Source of the DNA: Sporobolomyces roseus
Lineage: Eukaryota > Basidiomycota > Microbotryomycetes > Sporidiobolales > Sporidiobolaceae
Length of the DNA stretch: 64,000 nucleotides
Direction of reading: 5' to 3'
NCBI GenBank assembly: GCA_016617785.1
Contig: JADILM010000008.1
Span: forward strand, 1,178,001 to 1,242,000
Below are positions 10,550 to 21,667 of this stretch, in pieces. Both the position numbers and the translations under genes were made by a program. The notes beneath the pieces were generated by a model. That model had not been told where the DNA came from. It did no database searches and saw only the letters and a program-made list of their open reading frames with translations. How positions within the stretch are numbered: the first letter of the stretch is position 1; every line of letters begins with the position of its first letter.

Positions 10550-11119
10550 ATGCTCCTCCTTTCCCTGATCTCAATCCTCATCGTACTCCTTCAAACCGTC
10601 TCTGCGACCTCTCCTGATCGCTTCAGACGACCTTCAAGGACAGCTGGATATCCCTCCAAGACAGCCACGTTCGTCACTAAGCCTTACACGAACACTCGAG
10701 AATTTCCCTTCGCTTCGAAAAGTTCGTCTTCCTTTCCCCCTCTCACTCCTCGAGATGAGCTGACAAACTTCGTTTCTTGACTTTCAGCTCATTCGATCGC
10801 CTCTTCAGTCAATCTCGAGGCTAATCCGACTCCTACGCCTACTCCTCATCTCCTTCGTCGAGGCAAGGATGATTCCTTCGTAACCTTCGATTCCTGGTTC
10901 TCCCACATCTCCGACTCTCACCACTCTCACCACGAACGAAACGATCAATCAAACTGTTACGCTTCCTTTATCAACGATTGGAGTACCAGAAAGGGGCATG
11001 AAGAGTGGACGACGGATAGGAGAGAAATTCAACAGGAATGGTGGGAGTGGGAGAGGGTACATTGTAAGGATCATCATGGTGACTGGAATGAGGGAAGTAG
11101 GATCAAAGGCTCGAGGTGA
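10550..11119 (+). CDS. Small His-rich secreted protein
   Basis: Two exons (10550-10721, 10788-11119) give 167 residues. The N-terminus MLLLSLISILIVLLQTVSAT is a strong signal peptide. About 80 residues in, a PTPTPTPHLLRRGKDD segment contains a dibasic site of the Kex2 type. The remainder, which would be the mature part, is rich in His, Trp, Asp and Glu (DSHHSHHERND; QQEWWEWERVHCKDHHGDW) and has two cysteines. I recognise no domain. Size, secretion signal and a likely propeptide fit a small secreted, perhaps metal-binding, protein. That function is inference from composition only. Variants of the TTGCGAAA octamer lie 110-165 bp upstream. The next gene is convergent. Confidence 0.7.
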
Positions 11120-11547
11120 GTTCTGATTGAGGAAAGGAGGAGAGCGTGAGCTGATTTTCGAGCTTGCGAAATTGAGAGAAACAGTTTCGTTGGTTTTGGT
11201 TTGTCGATGGTTCTTCTCGCCTTGCTTGTTTGAAGTAAAGGAGAAAGATCTTGTAGCTTAGTAGTGCTATCTAGTATGATCGAGGAGGAGGGAATGAAGG
11301 ACTTGAGAAGGGAATTGTAATCGCTTTCTTTGTTCAAACTCGCTCGCGCACATTGAGGGTCTCGCTATAGACTCTGTTTCTTGTCGCACGATCTCACGAG
11401 AGGAGAGGGGATCAATTGATCAGGAGAAGTTAAAGCCAATCTCATCGTGCGTTTCAGTAAGCGTTTCATTCGAGCATTTCATTCGTGCATTCCGATTCCT
11501 GTTCCCGACTTCTTGCAGGCTCCTAGACCTTCCTTCGTATGCTTCGC
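11120..11547. other. Convergent intergenic region
   Basis: This is 428 bp between the stops of the small secreted protein (+) and F-box-like gene 1 (-). It contains one TTGCGAAA octamer (11164-11171), which here is not upstream of any start. No gene is supported. Confidence 0.5.
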
Positions 11548-12661
11548 CTACTGGTCCCGACTAGTGCCACTCTTCTTCCTCGGCTCCTTCTGCCTCCTAG
11601 AGAAATCCTCCGAGATCCAAGAATCAAACCACTCGCTCCCTTGCTTCTCATAGACAAGTACGATTCCCTTCTCGCTACAAGCACGCTGAAGCTCTTCAGA
11701 GTAACCGACATCTCTGGCTTTCGTTGGATTTGCGGGATCGAGGGAGCTGTCGAGGTAGATCGATTTGAGGCGAGCGGAACCTTGTAGTTGGATGCGTAAT
11801 GTCAATCTTACAAGGAGGCTGGGTGTGTGGGGCGTTGCGACTCGTAGATGCTGAATGTCGCGGAAGTAGTCGATGTAAGGCAACTCGTACCCTTGCAGGT
11901 CGAAAAGCGTACGATCGAGTGCCAGCACGAGACAGTCCGGTGCATGAGTGAGGACATCTACATCAAGGAAGAGGGCTTGAAGCTGTGGATAGAGGTTGGC
12001 CGAACGCTCTAATCCGGACCAGGCAAGAGGATCTGCTTTAGGGGACTTGATCGCGAGATATCGTAATGACGGAAGTTTAGCGGGCTGTAGGAAGTTGGTG
12101 AGCACGTCGGTAACCATTCCTTGGATGGCGAAGGATTCGAGATGAGCGAGCACGAAAGGTGAATCCAGTACGATGTTGTCGCAGGCGAGTTGCAAACTTC
12201 GAAGGTCTGTTCAAGGCGAAAAAATTAGTTCCTTCTGACGTTTAAGAGCATAGACGCAAGCTCGTACTCTTGAAACGCCCAAATACACCCAAGCCGAGCG
12301 TCTGCTCCATGGAAAGATCGGCAGAAAGGAATTCGAGACCTGGACTCGAAGTCGCCAGTTTCCTCAGGTACATCGAAGCGCAACCAGTAGCAGCGGCACT
12401 CAGGATTGCCATTTGACGTAGAGCTTGACATGTGTGTTGCAGCTCGAGCACGTCGAGAGTATCGTTGAGACGTTCGAGCGATTCCAACCAAACGATCTCG
12501 GCCAAAAGAGGTTGTGCGATCGGAAGGAAGCGGTGAGAGACGAGGCAGAGGACACGAAGTGTAGATTGACGGTCTATATAAGTGGTAGAATGGAAGGTGG
12601 AGGGGACGGAAGATTCGATGATTTGTCGAACGAGTTCAGTGGGAAGCGAGGAGAAGGACAT
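11548..12661 (-). CDS. F-box-like protein, paralogue 1
   Basis: Two exons (12661-12268, 12206-11548) give 350 residues. The N-terminus SLPTELVRQIIESSVPSTF is the family hallmark and resembles a short F-box (LPxEL...I). It is followed by LCLVSHRFLPIAQPLL, the second half of the usual fungal F-box pattern. The rest is leucine-rich without a regular repeat, ending SIYLDSSLDPANPTKA and a basic tail. Family members of this kind would recruit substrates to an SCF ubiquitin ligase; that is inference, since the F-box is divergent. The single 61-base intron falls in the same place and phase as in the four other copies in this window. It sits downstream of CPL1-like A, matching the CPL1-like B to F-box-like 3 arrangement. 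Confidence 0.8.
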
Positions 12662-12699
12662 TGCCGAAGGTGAGGTGAGGGGGAAGCTGAAGCGGTGTA

Positions 12700-13060
12700 A
12701 GGAGAGAGATAGGATTGTAGTTGATCTGTTCCAAAAGTGTCAGTGTTAGCTACGAGTCTGTAGAGGGGAAGAAAGGGAGATTGAGATGAAGGTGGAATGA
12801 AAACTAAACAACTCACTCGAGATTCGTCTGTATAACACCTAGCTTCTACTGACTGATCTTGGAGTACTTCCGAATGGTCTTTGGCCTTGTGAGCGGTCTT
12901 GTTGAGACGAGAGAGGGCAGTGTTTGATGAAGAGGGGCAGCGAATCAAGTCGGCGAGGATGGGCCGGGTCCACAAAGCGAGTCGTTCGATGTCTTATCTG
13001 AGTAGTTCTGAGGCTGGTCTGAGACTTTGAGCGAGTTTCGAGTCGACGAAGTGAAAGGTA
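12700..13060 (-). promoter_or_regulatory. Conserved leader of F-box-like paralogue 1
   Basis: Read on the minus strand, this stretch shares blocks with the leaders of paralogues 2, 3 and 4: CTTCACTTCGTCGACTC, TTGATTCGCTGCCCCTCTTC, ATCAAACACTGCCCTCTC and a CTCGAGTGAGTTG that looks like a 5'-UTR intron donor. No shared reading frame is kept between copies, so it appears to be untranslated leader and promoter. Confidence 0.6.
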
Positions 13061-13419
13061 GAGAAGCGAGATTTAGTTTTCGCAAGTTTGCGATCTTGTC
13101 ACCTCGAGAAGTCAAGTTTCTCCTAGCTTCCTGGCAGAGATGAGGTTGAAGTAACAGCATAATCACGCTGTCCGACAGCTTTCTCACGTCAATTCGTCAT
13201 AGGATGCTCTTTGCGACGATTTCGCAAGAAAAAGATCGAATGAATCAGACGTCGTATTTACACGTTAACAGACTAGAGGCATACTCTCTTATGATACCCA
13301 AGATGACATCGGATACGATCTACAAACCCCGAAAGCAGCCGCAAGACCTCCCTACTAAACGAACCCAATGAAACGAGAATCTAATCTTCGAAACTACAAC
13401 CCTCAAGCCCGTCGATCAT

Positions 13420-15278
13420 TCACTCCTCCTGCGCCAGAATACATCTCTTGTTGACCTTGTTATATCGATAACCATCGGCACAAGACCTGACAACAAGAGA
13501 GACTCGCATCAGTGATCGATTTCCGACGAGTGAGCGAAACGAGAGATAGAGAGAGACTAACAGAATGATGCATGATCCCTCCGAGCAGTTGACGCGGTCA
13601 ACTCCAGGTAGCTCAGTACAATCAGTTCCATCACAGCTCCCGCATCTTTCGATATTCGACTGCGAGAACAGAAAGAACGATTCGTCAGTATCGAATTCGC
13701 TGGCTACCTGGATCGAAGAAAGGAGATAGTAGGGCTCACCTGAGTGTCTACACATTCATACCCAAAGGAGCCGATGAGACTGCAAGCCTCTTGTTGAGGA
13801 GGGCAGTTTCGAGCTAGAGCGATTTGGTTTCGACGCTGGCGAGCTCTTCCAGAGGGAACGGGTGCTGGTTGAGCGCAGACGAGCGAGTTCGGGTCGCAGT
13901 ACCTGTAACGATCCGGAAGAGCGAGTATCGTCAGCTTTGATCAGTACAGTCAAAGATTTGCGAACAGACGAGATTGTCTGGCTCACCCGGATACGCAAGC
14001 GGAGTCTACAGGAGGGAAGGTAGCACCACCATCCGGTCCTTCAGCGTACGTGTAGCAGTTGGTGCCTATATCAGGTGTAAGGTGAGTCAATTGACAAATG
14101 AAACCATTCGAAATGAATCGCAGACGCACCATCAGCGCCGCAGACATTGTCACCATCCTGATTTGGACCTAGAGAGATATCTGCCGAGATCAGTAGCTGC
14201 TGGAGTCCGCATACAATCAACAACGCACCGCACGATGATACTCCTCCGCAATCTTCCTCGGAAGGCTCGCATGAAGCCCCGGGTGAGCCAGGCGCTATTC
14301 CGCAGAGACCCGTGGAAGGCGTGCAATAGCTATGAATTGACCATGTTTGTTCAGCTCATGCATTCCGAGAGACTGAGAGAGAGAAGAGAACGAAACTTAC
14401 TTGCTAGCGCAGAGTGTATCGTCCGGATTCACAATAAAAATCGTGTCTTCATCGACTAGAACCTGCTGAGCACAAGTCGCACCTATCGAGACAGCGAAAG
14501 CAGATCAAGTCAGCGAAACAATGCAAACGCTTACTCCTGACGAAAAGGTCAGAATCTCGATGGAGAAAGGAGTGCTCACCAGTTCCACCGCACACTCCGA
14601 CATCTGTTCCTGCGTAGTTTGCTGTAGTATGAAGCTCGAGTCAATGACGCGCACAAAGAATGCTTCAAACGCTAGAGCTCGAGTAAAATGAGAAGAGAGA
14701 CTTACTCCTCGATAATCGACCAAGACATCGCTGCCCGCTGCCAGGAGTGAACCCAGGGCCTCCCACGCTGTCGATGATGAGAATCAGCTCGGGGGCAAAG
14801 CTTCCTTGCGAAACTTGCAGATAGACTCACCAAGTACTCGAACCGAATGGACCGAAACATTGACCGCGGTCACAATTGTCCCCACCGGTACACTTCGCTC
14901 CTGCGAGAAATGAAGCGAAGTTCAAAAGAGAGTAACGCATCGCTGCTTTGAGTGTGAAGAGGAACAGAGTGAGACGAACCTTGGACTCCACAAGCGAAAT
15001 CATCGTTCGAGATCCTCACACACTGCGAAGTAGCACCTTGATAAGGTTTGTCGATACATTTGGATTGATCTGCAACCACCGGTGTCGAGATTAGCGAGTG
15101 AGGACCTTAGAGAATCGTTTCAGGGAGAAAGGCAGTGTTGCTTACCTGCAACTAATTCAACAGACAGACCCGAAGGAGACCCGCATGGGAATCTGCCGTA
15201 GCTTGCGTACACCGTATCGAGGAACGAAGCGAGGTAAATCGAGCTGGCCAGAAGCGAGAAGCTGCAAGTTGAGCGCAT
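13420..15278 (-). CDS. Secreted CPL1-like domain protein A, cysteine-rich, 12 exons
   Basis: The start MRSTCSFSLLASSIYLASF (15278) is a signal peptide. About twelve short exons encode roughly 341 residues. Exons 2-9 each carry two to six cysteines in small modules (e.g. GAKCTGGDNCDRGQC, GPNQDGDNVCGAD). Exons 10-12 form a CPL1-like domain: CPPQQEACSLIGSFGYECVD, then CGSCDGTDCTELPGVDRVNC, then SCADGYRYNKVNKRC, ending LAQEE. A conserved basic site, GRARQRRNQ, separates the modules from the domain and suggests Kex2-type release. CPL1-like proteins are secreted proteins of basidiomycetes; Cryptococcus Cpl1 is the best-known relative. Almost all introns are phase-matched to copy B at 28258-29408, which lacks about five of the N-terminal modules. 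Expression cannot be judged. Confidence 0.85.
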
Positions 15279-16081
15279 CTTTGAGAGAAGCGAGAAATCC
15301 GAAGAAGTGAGAAGAAGCAAGTCAAGAGCAAGAGAGCAGAAGCTGATCAAGATATTCTCATCACAATCCGAGTCTCCGTCGGGATTGACAAGCTGAAGAA
15401 TTGGATTTGTCCCTGCGAACCGGAAATCCGTTTGAGAGGCGAGATATCAATCTCGAACGATTGATGAATCGGTAGAGCTTGCGATATTAAGCCGGTACAT
15501 TGAAGCATGAAGTGCGTTTAAATTGTCTATGCGACGGGAGATGCGCTGCCGGCAGAGAGGTAGAACGGACGAGTAGTTTTTCGAAAGTCGAGAAGCTGGC
15601 GTCTCGATGGGCCAGTCCGAGCCAAGAAGCGAATTGGACCTCACGGTAAGTCCCAGCGTGTTCCTGCACTATCAGCAATTGTAGGGTCAGTCAAGCTCCG
15701 ACAGAGGAGACAAAGGGCACTTCGCGAAATGAGAGGCAAAGGAAGGGTCGAACTCACACGACAGAAGCGCCTCGAGGTGTAGGCCAGGCAGAGATACACT
15801 CAAAGAGACTCTGTGTCGTCACTAGAACGCCCGATGGTCTCGAGAGGAGGAGGAGACCGTGATGTTCGATGAAGATTTTGTCCGAGGTGTAGAAAGGCGA
15901 GTACAGGACGAGACGAGCTGTACTTCAGGCGGAGTCGATCTGCCGACTTTCCTGAGCTGGCTGAGAGGACTCAGGGCGTAATCTGAGGTCGAAAGTGAAG
16001 GGTAGAAGGGAATTCTTCACTTGAAATGCTTGAAATGAGAACGACTTCTCTCCTTCTCCTTGACCACTTACTTTCGCTATC
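15279..16081. promoter_or_regulatory. Divergent promoter region between CPL1-like A and FAS1 gene
   Basis: This is 803 bp between two divergent starts. Short open frames (for example on the minus strand at 15447-15678) have no start context or conserved look. Nothing else is recognisable apart from a near-match to the octamer (TTCGCGAAATG at about 15721). Confidence 0.5.
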
Positions 16082-19000
16082 ATGCGATCACTTCCACTCC
16101 TACTGCTACTGTACCCACTAATAGCATCGGCCTCACTCTCGCTAGTCGATTTACTCTCCTCATCTCCCGATCATTCCTTGCTTCTCTCGGCCTTTCAACG
16201 AGCAAGACTCATCCCAACCCTCAATCGACTCAATGGATCAACACTATTCGCACCCACAAACGAAGCGATCCGGAGACAGCAGGAGAAGGAGAAGGAGAAG
16301 GAGAGAGGGAGCAGTGCGGTGATCTCATCGGAATCAACAGGAGGAGTTTGGAGTCTGATAGACGCAGAGGAGGATTCGTTAGATGGCAGGAAAGGTCACG
16401 ACAACCTTCAATTGGAGTTACGAGCGACCCTTCTCTACCACTGCTTGAATTACACTCTCTTCCCTCCTCCTCCCTCAACAAACTCTTCCAACTCGACTCA
16501 AACCCTTTCTCACCGTCTCCCACTCAACGAAGTAACACTACAAGAGACTCTCCTATACCCCGTCTTGGACAAATACAATCATTCCTTCCCCTCTCCACCA
16601 ACTCTCCCAGGTTCAGAACCAGACAAACCCGACCCTGGAGCTCCTACAGATCACCCAGTTGGACTACTAGATGGTGAGGGACAGAAAGTAAGAATTGTAA
16701 AGAGGGGGAAGAAGGAGATATACGTCGGAGTCGATTGGAAAGGAGAAGGAGGGATTCAAGTGAATCAGAAGATTAAGTTTGCGAAGAATGGGGGATTCGT
16801 TAGTATTGATGGAGTGTTGGAGAGACCACACGACTTAGGTATGTGCTGAGTCGCTGGTGTTATCGCTCGTTTACCCAAGCTGATACACGCGACTTGGTCG
16901 TGCAGCTTCGATTATCTCCTCCCTCCCCTCACTCTCGACATTCCATTCCCTTCTACCTCCCTCACTGCTCTCTTACCTCGCTCAAACATCACATCTCACC
17001 CTCTTCGCGCCTACAAACGAAGCATGGACTTCACTAAGTGAATTGGAGATGAGATATCTGAGATCTCAATTCGCAGAAATGGATATCGAGGAGATCTTGG
17101 GAGACGCTGCGAGTCGGGAAAGTGAGAGAAAGAAGGGAAGTGTAGGGTATCTCGAGAGATTAGTTGGGAAAGGATCGAGTGAAGGTGAAAGTTTAGGTCA
17201 GTTCTCGCGGTCTGTCAATCCTCTAGTTTAGATGTACTGACGATTGAAAGATGTGGATTGGACAGTCAAGACGTTGAGGAATGGAACGATCGAAGTTCAA
17301 GCAGATGGAGAACAGGTGAAAGTGAATGGTTCGACTATGGAAACTGGCGATATCCTCGCCAAGAATGGTTAGTCTCCCTCTTCTCTTTCTTCTCGCGATT
17401 CTTTACTCAAATAAGATCTCACAGGAGTACTTCACACTGTCCCCTCCCTCCTGCTTCCTTCCGGATCCCTCTCCCTCACTGCTGAGAAATACCTAATCGC
17501 CCTGAACTGCACCGAGTTCGTCTCGATGTTGAGATCCGTCAACCTCTCACACTACGTCCAAGTCCCTTCGAATCAACAAGGCCCAGAGATTGAGCCGAAT
17601 CCACTCCCTCGCTATTCTTCCCAACTCCCTCTCGTTTCCTCCACTCGACTCAGAGCCGACGAAGAGAAAGGTTACACTATTCTCGCACTCAAAGACTCGA
17701 TCCTCTCCTCCCCACTTCTCACTCAATCCCTCTACTCTTACTCGTCTTTCCCTTCACCCGGTTCAAACGAACTGAAACAGCTCCTCTCCTATCACATTCT
17801 GCCGGGAAAGTGGACTCCTCAAGAATTGACGGATGGAATGTTGGTCGGTACTGAGTTGAGAACGAAGGACTTGAAGGAGGACAGACAGAGATTATTGGTG
17901 AGCGTACAGGATGAAGAGGGTGGTGAAGGGGAAGGGTGGGAGAAGATGAAGGGAAAGAAGGGGGAGGAGAAAGAGAGCGTTATTGGATGGGGAAACGCGA
18001 ACACTATCGCTGAACCTGGTTCGTTTGCTCTCTTCCGACAATCAGCTCTCAGAATGCTCATTGTGGTCCTCCTTGGAGCGAACAGTTGAAGTCGGCAACT
18101 CGATCATCTACTTGATATCGACACCTCTCGAGCCTCCCTCTCCAGTCATCACAACCGCCGTCTCCGATCTCCGACTTTCAACATTCATCGCTTCCCTCTA
18201 CGCTGCAACACTCGATGGTCTCGTCGCGACAAAACCCTCGATCACGTATCTCGTCCCTACGAATCAAGCTTTCGAAACTCTCGGTCTCATCATGTCCTAC
18301 CTCCTCCTTCCTACCGCTCGAGAAGAGCTCAAGAGCACAATAAAGTATCACGCGATCGATCAAGTCGTTTACCTCGAAGATTTCCCCTCGAATTCGACTA
18401 CTCCAGGTCAGACTTCCGAACGCTACCCTACCCTCTCAGACGGATCTGAGATCTATCTCGAACGACTCACAACCAAGAACTCTTCCGACCTTCTTGTTCG
18501 CGGACCCACTCTCGAAGGTCTCCCTGCGAACGGTGAACTACGACCAGCGAAACTCATCTCGGGCAACTTGTTGACGGAGACGGGAGTTATGCATGTCATT
18601 GATCAAGTCGAACTACCACCAGATCTCGAGATCACGGTCGACAAACTCTTGAAGGGAGCGAGGAGTACGACAATGGTTCAATTGATCAGGGAAGCAAACA
18701 TGTCTTGGGTACTCGATGGTACACCACCACCAGACTCCTCCGACTCCTCTCAATCTCAATCGAAAGAACCAGTCAACATCGCTCGAGCCTACACGATTCT
18801 TTGCCCAACAGACAAAGCACTCTCTCGTCTCAACCTCACCTACTACCTCTCTCACCCTTCCGCACTCTCAGCTCTCGTCTCACTCCACATCATCCCTCTC
18901 CCCTCATCCTCCTCGCTCTCTCCTTCTCTCCTCCCCGGCGCTCCTCTTCCCTTATCCGATTCAATCACCTACTCGACCCTCCACTCTAAATCAGAGGGTG

Positions 19001-19374
19001 GTTCATCCGCGTACGGTCGAATAGGATTCAAGAAATGGGGGGAAGAACGAGGATCCTGGATGGTAGGAATCCAAGGAGCTCGAGGAACTCGGGGGGAAAA
19101 GGATAGTGCGAGGGTGATTAGTTGGGGTCGAGCAACTCCTTGGTTCGTACACGAACACAAGAATGTTGGGAGGAGAGAAGCAGGTGGCGTAGTATTGATC
19201 GATTCGGTACTGTTACCGTATGAACCAGGATGGTTTAGGAGTTGGGGTTGGATCGCGCTTGTTGTGGTGGCTGCGACGGTACTTGTCGTTGGACTCAGTG
19301 TGTGGGGCGTCAGGAGATGGAAGGCGAGAAGCAAAGGGGATGGGTATGAACCGGTCGAGGGAGAGGAGGATTAG
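16082..19374 (+). CDS. FAS1 (fasciclin) domain type I membrane protein
   Basis: Five exons (16082-16838, 16906-17196, 17251-17367, 17425-18018, 18086-19374) give 1015 residues. The signal peptide MRSLPLLLLLYPLIASAS is followed by several FAS1 units. Each has the typical H1 segment 'LFAPTNEAxxxL' (about residues 60 and 290), and 'YLVPTNQAFETLGL' and 'ILCPTDKALSRLNL' occur further on. Matching H2-like segments include GVLHTVPSLLLP and GVMHVIDQVELPP. Near the end a transmembrane helix (WIALVVVAATVLVVGLSVWG) is followed by a short basic then acidic tail ending GEED. It is likely an adhesion-type protein of the cell surface or vacuole, as in other fungal FAS1 proteins. Charged linkers within the domains (for example EKEKEKERGSS) are low complexity. 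Confidence 0.88.
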
Positions 19375-19590
19375 ATTTCTAAGTCTTCTTTCGCATTGTA
19401 GCTATTTCTCTCTTATTGTACACACACGTACCTTTTCTGGCCTTTCCCTACATATCATCTTGTCGTTTCTCTTCTTTACTGTACAAGTCGAATCTATTCC
19501 TTTTCTACATCGACAGATTTCGTTGTGAGAGTCAAGTTGCGCTTTCTTCTTCTGTCTCCTCACTTCACTTTTCTGCTTCCTCTCGCTTCG

Positions 19591-20430
19591 ATGCCTCCTT
19601 ACGCTTATTCAACATCGAATGGCGTACTCAAGGAACAGTTCAAACTACAAGGCGAGTCTCGCTCTCGCTTGATCTCATTTCATCAGAATCTCAAACTGAT
19701 CAAGCAGTTCCATGGCTTCCAGCTCACCCTGAAGGAGGTTACTTTGCAGAAACTGATCGCAGGAAGGAAGAGATTCCTTCACCTTATGCAGGTGCGTCTC
19801 TTCTAGACTTGATCAATAGAACTTGAACTGATCTCTGCCATCGTATTGACCACAGATGGAGCCGCTCGTTCTCTAGCTACTTCAATCTACTATCTCCTCG
19901 ATCCTCAATCCCCTCGCGGTCGTTTACACCTGAATAAATCCACTGTACTTTTCTCTCTCTCTTATCAGTCAACATTTCCTTCTCTGACTCGATCCCTCTC
20001 TCGCAGACGTACCATCTACTCCACAACGGACGAGCTAGGTATACTCTCGTCCGATCAAGTGAGAAGAAGGGAGAGAAACCAACGATCAAACAAGTTGTGA
20101 TGGGTGAGAACGTCGATGAAGGAGAGGTTAGGCAGTTGATCGTTGAGGGAGGTTGGTGGAAAGCTAGTGAGTTAGCGGAAGAGGATCTGGAGGGAGACGA
20201 TAAAGAGAGGATAGGGTGCTTGATCAGTGAAGTTGTGGTTCGTGAGTCGCTTTTTCGCCTGATCGCAGACGAGAGAAGAGCTAAGGAGAACCTGCCATGG
20301 TACAGCTGGGTTCGATTGGCACGATCACGCCTTCTTGGACAGGAATGGATTGATTGACTTGTTCAATGGGGATCAAGAGGATGAATGGTTCAAGAAACTC
20401 TCAGATTATGTCAAATCTGACCAAGAATGA
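19591..20430 (+). CDS. Cupin_5 (DUF985) family protein
   Basis: The core reads VPWLPAHPEGGYFAETDR, then AATSIYYLL-type ARSLATSIYYLLDPQ, then TYHLLHNGRARYTLV, then VEGGWWKASEL and finally VVPGFDWHDHAFLDR. This is the ordered motif set of DUF985 cupins (HPEGGYF, IYYLL, GxWxxAEL, PGFDxxD). Proposed exons are 19591-19651, 19687-19791, 19856-19944, 20007-20241 and 20306-20430 (204 residues). The first intron would be a 35-base GC-AG intron, so the 5' end is the weakest part. The other introns are ordinary GT-AG. The cupin barrel makes this a small cytosolic metal- or sugar-binding protein; the substrate is unknown. It is convergent with the uL1m gene, with 68 bp between stops. Confidence 0.8.
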
Positions 20431-20498
20431 TCTCTCTCGCTGAACAAGACGTAGCTTTGTGTATAGATCCTGTTGTAATACTTGCAATATAGACTCTA

Positions 20499-21546
20499 CT
20501 AGACATCAGTCAATTCGATTCCTGGACCCTGAGTCGAAGAGATCAAAACTCGTGAGATCGCCGCTGTGAGGAAAACCCTACGACATCAGTACTCGGAGAT
20601 AGAGATGCAGAGGGGTTTTGTGCCTCACGTCGTTTGGTACGGGCTGGAATACCATTCACGTGTCCTGGACCTCCTAGAGCGATATCGGAAACGGATGCGA
20701 GAAGGGTATGAACATTATCTTGTAATTCGTCGGGTGAGAACCGTAATCGACCGATAGCTGCGGTCCATTCGAAGAAGATCAGTATTGGCATTGCTGAATT
20801 AGCTTGAAAGGAACGCACCAGCTCTGACGACCCCTCGAGTATCTCCTTTCCAATCCAATCCACCTCTCGCCTCCTTGACCGCTTGTTCTACATCACTAGC
20901 AACCGTCCCCCTCTTGACACTCGGCATTAATCCTTTCGGTCCCAATGTCCTCGCGAGTTGAGGGTTCCTCTGAAACAGACTAGCCATCTCTGGAGTAGTG
21001 ATCAATTTATCAGGGTTCAAAGTTCCATTCAAGATTTGATCGATCAATTCTTCTCCTCCTACGACATCAGCACCTGCTGCTTTCGCTAGAGCTACTTGAG
21101 GTCCAGAGGCGAATACGACGAGTAAGGAGGATTTCGTCGAGGATGCGCAAGAGTTGGGGAGGAAAACTCGTCCTCGTAAAGCGTTGAGTTGGATCGTTGC
21201 GGAAGGTTTCGTCGTGATGTTGAGCTCGTATGCCGCATTCGGAGTGGTAGGTGACCAAGCCTAACGCGAATGAGAAATCAGTTTGACTTGATCTCGAACG
21301 AGGAGAAGGGAGATGGGAACTGACTTGAAGAACTTTGTGTGCCTCTTCCAAAGTCATTGATTGCTTCTCTTTACCCCTCGCTCCACCCTTCCCTTGTCCC
21401 CTAGCTGCTCGTTCGGCTCTTGCGATTGAAGTTTTGTGTAAAGGTGAGAATTTAGGAGAGGAAGAGGAGGCAGTCGAGGAGAAGGCTCGACTAGCCGATT
21501 GATCCCTTGTAGCTTGTAGGAGTGGTCTCGCAGTTCTGAATGACAT
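20499..21546 (-). CDS. MRPL1: Mitochondrial large-subunit ribosomal protein uL1m
   Basis: Four exons (21546-21325, 21260-20819, 20793-20653, 20563-20499) give 289 residues. The N-terminus MSFRTARPLLQATRDQSASR is Arg/Ser-rich without acids, as in mitochondrial presequences. The uL1 core follows: AYELNITTKPSA, LNALRGRVFLPN, AAGADVVGGEELIDQI, then RTLGPKGLMPSVKRGTVASD. LGPKGLMP is the most diagnostic uL1 motif. The C-terminal exons complete the protein with IGRLRFSPDELQDNV. It contributes to the L1 stalk of the mitoribosome. Exon phases join without error. Confidence 0.92.
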
Positions 21547-21667
21547 TCTAGTAAAGTGATAGTTGTTGGTGAAAGATGAAAAAGATGAGAGAAACTTTCA
21601 ATCTGCTCTTGACCTCTTCCACCTCACTCACTTAACTCCGAATGGACTCATAATAACGAACAATCAG

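Noticed and set aside
16230..16523. Minus-strand open frame opposite the FAS1 gene
   Set aside because: It lies entirely inside the first FAS1 exon and reflects Ser/Pro codon bias read backwards.
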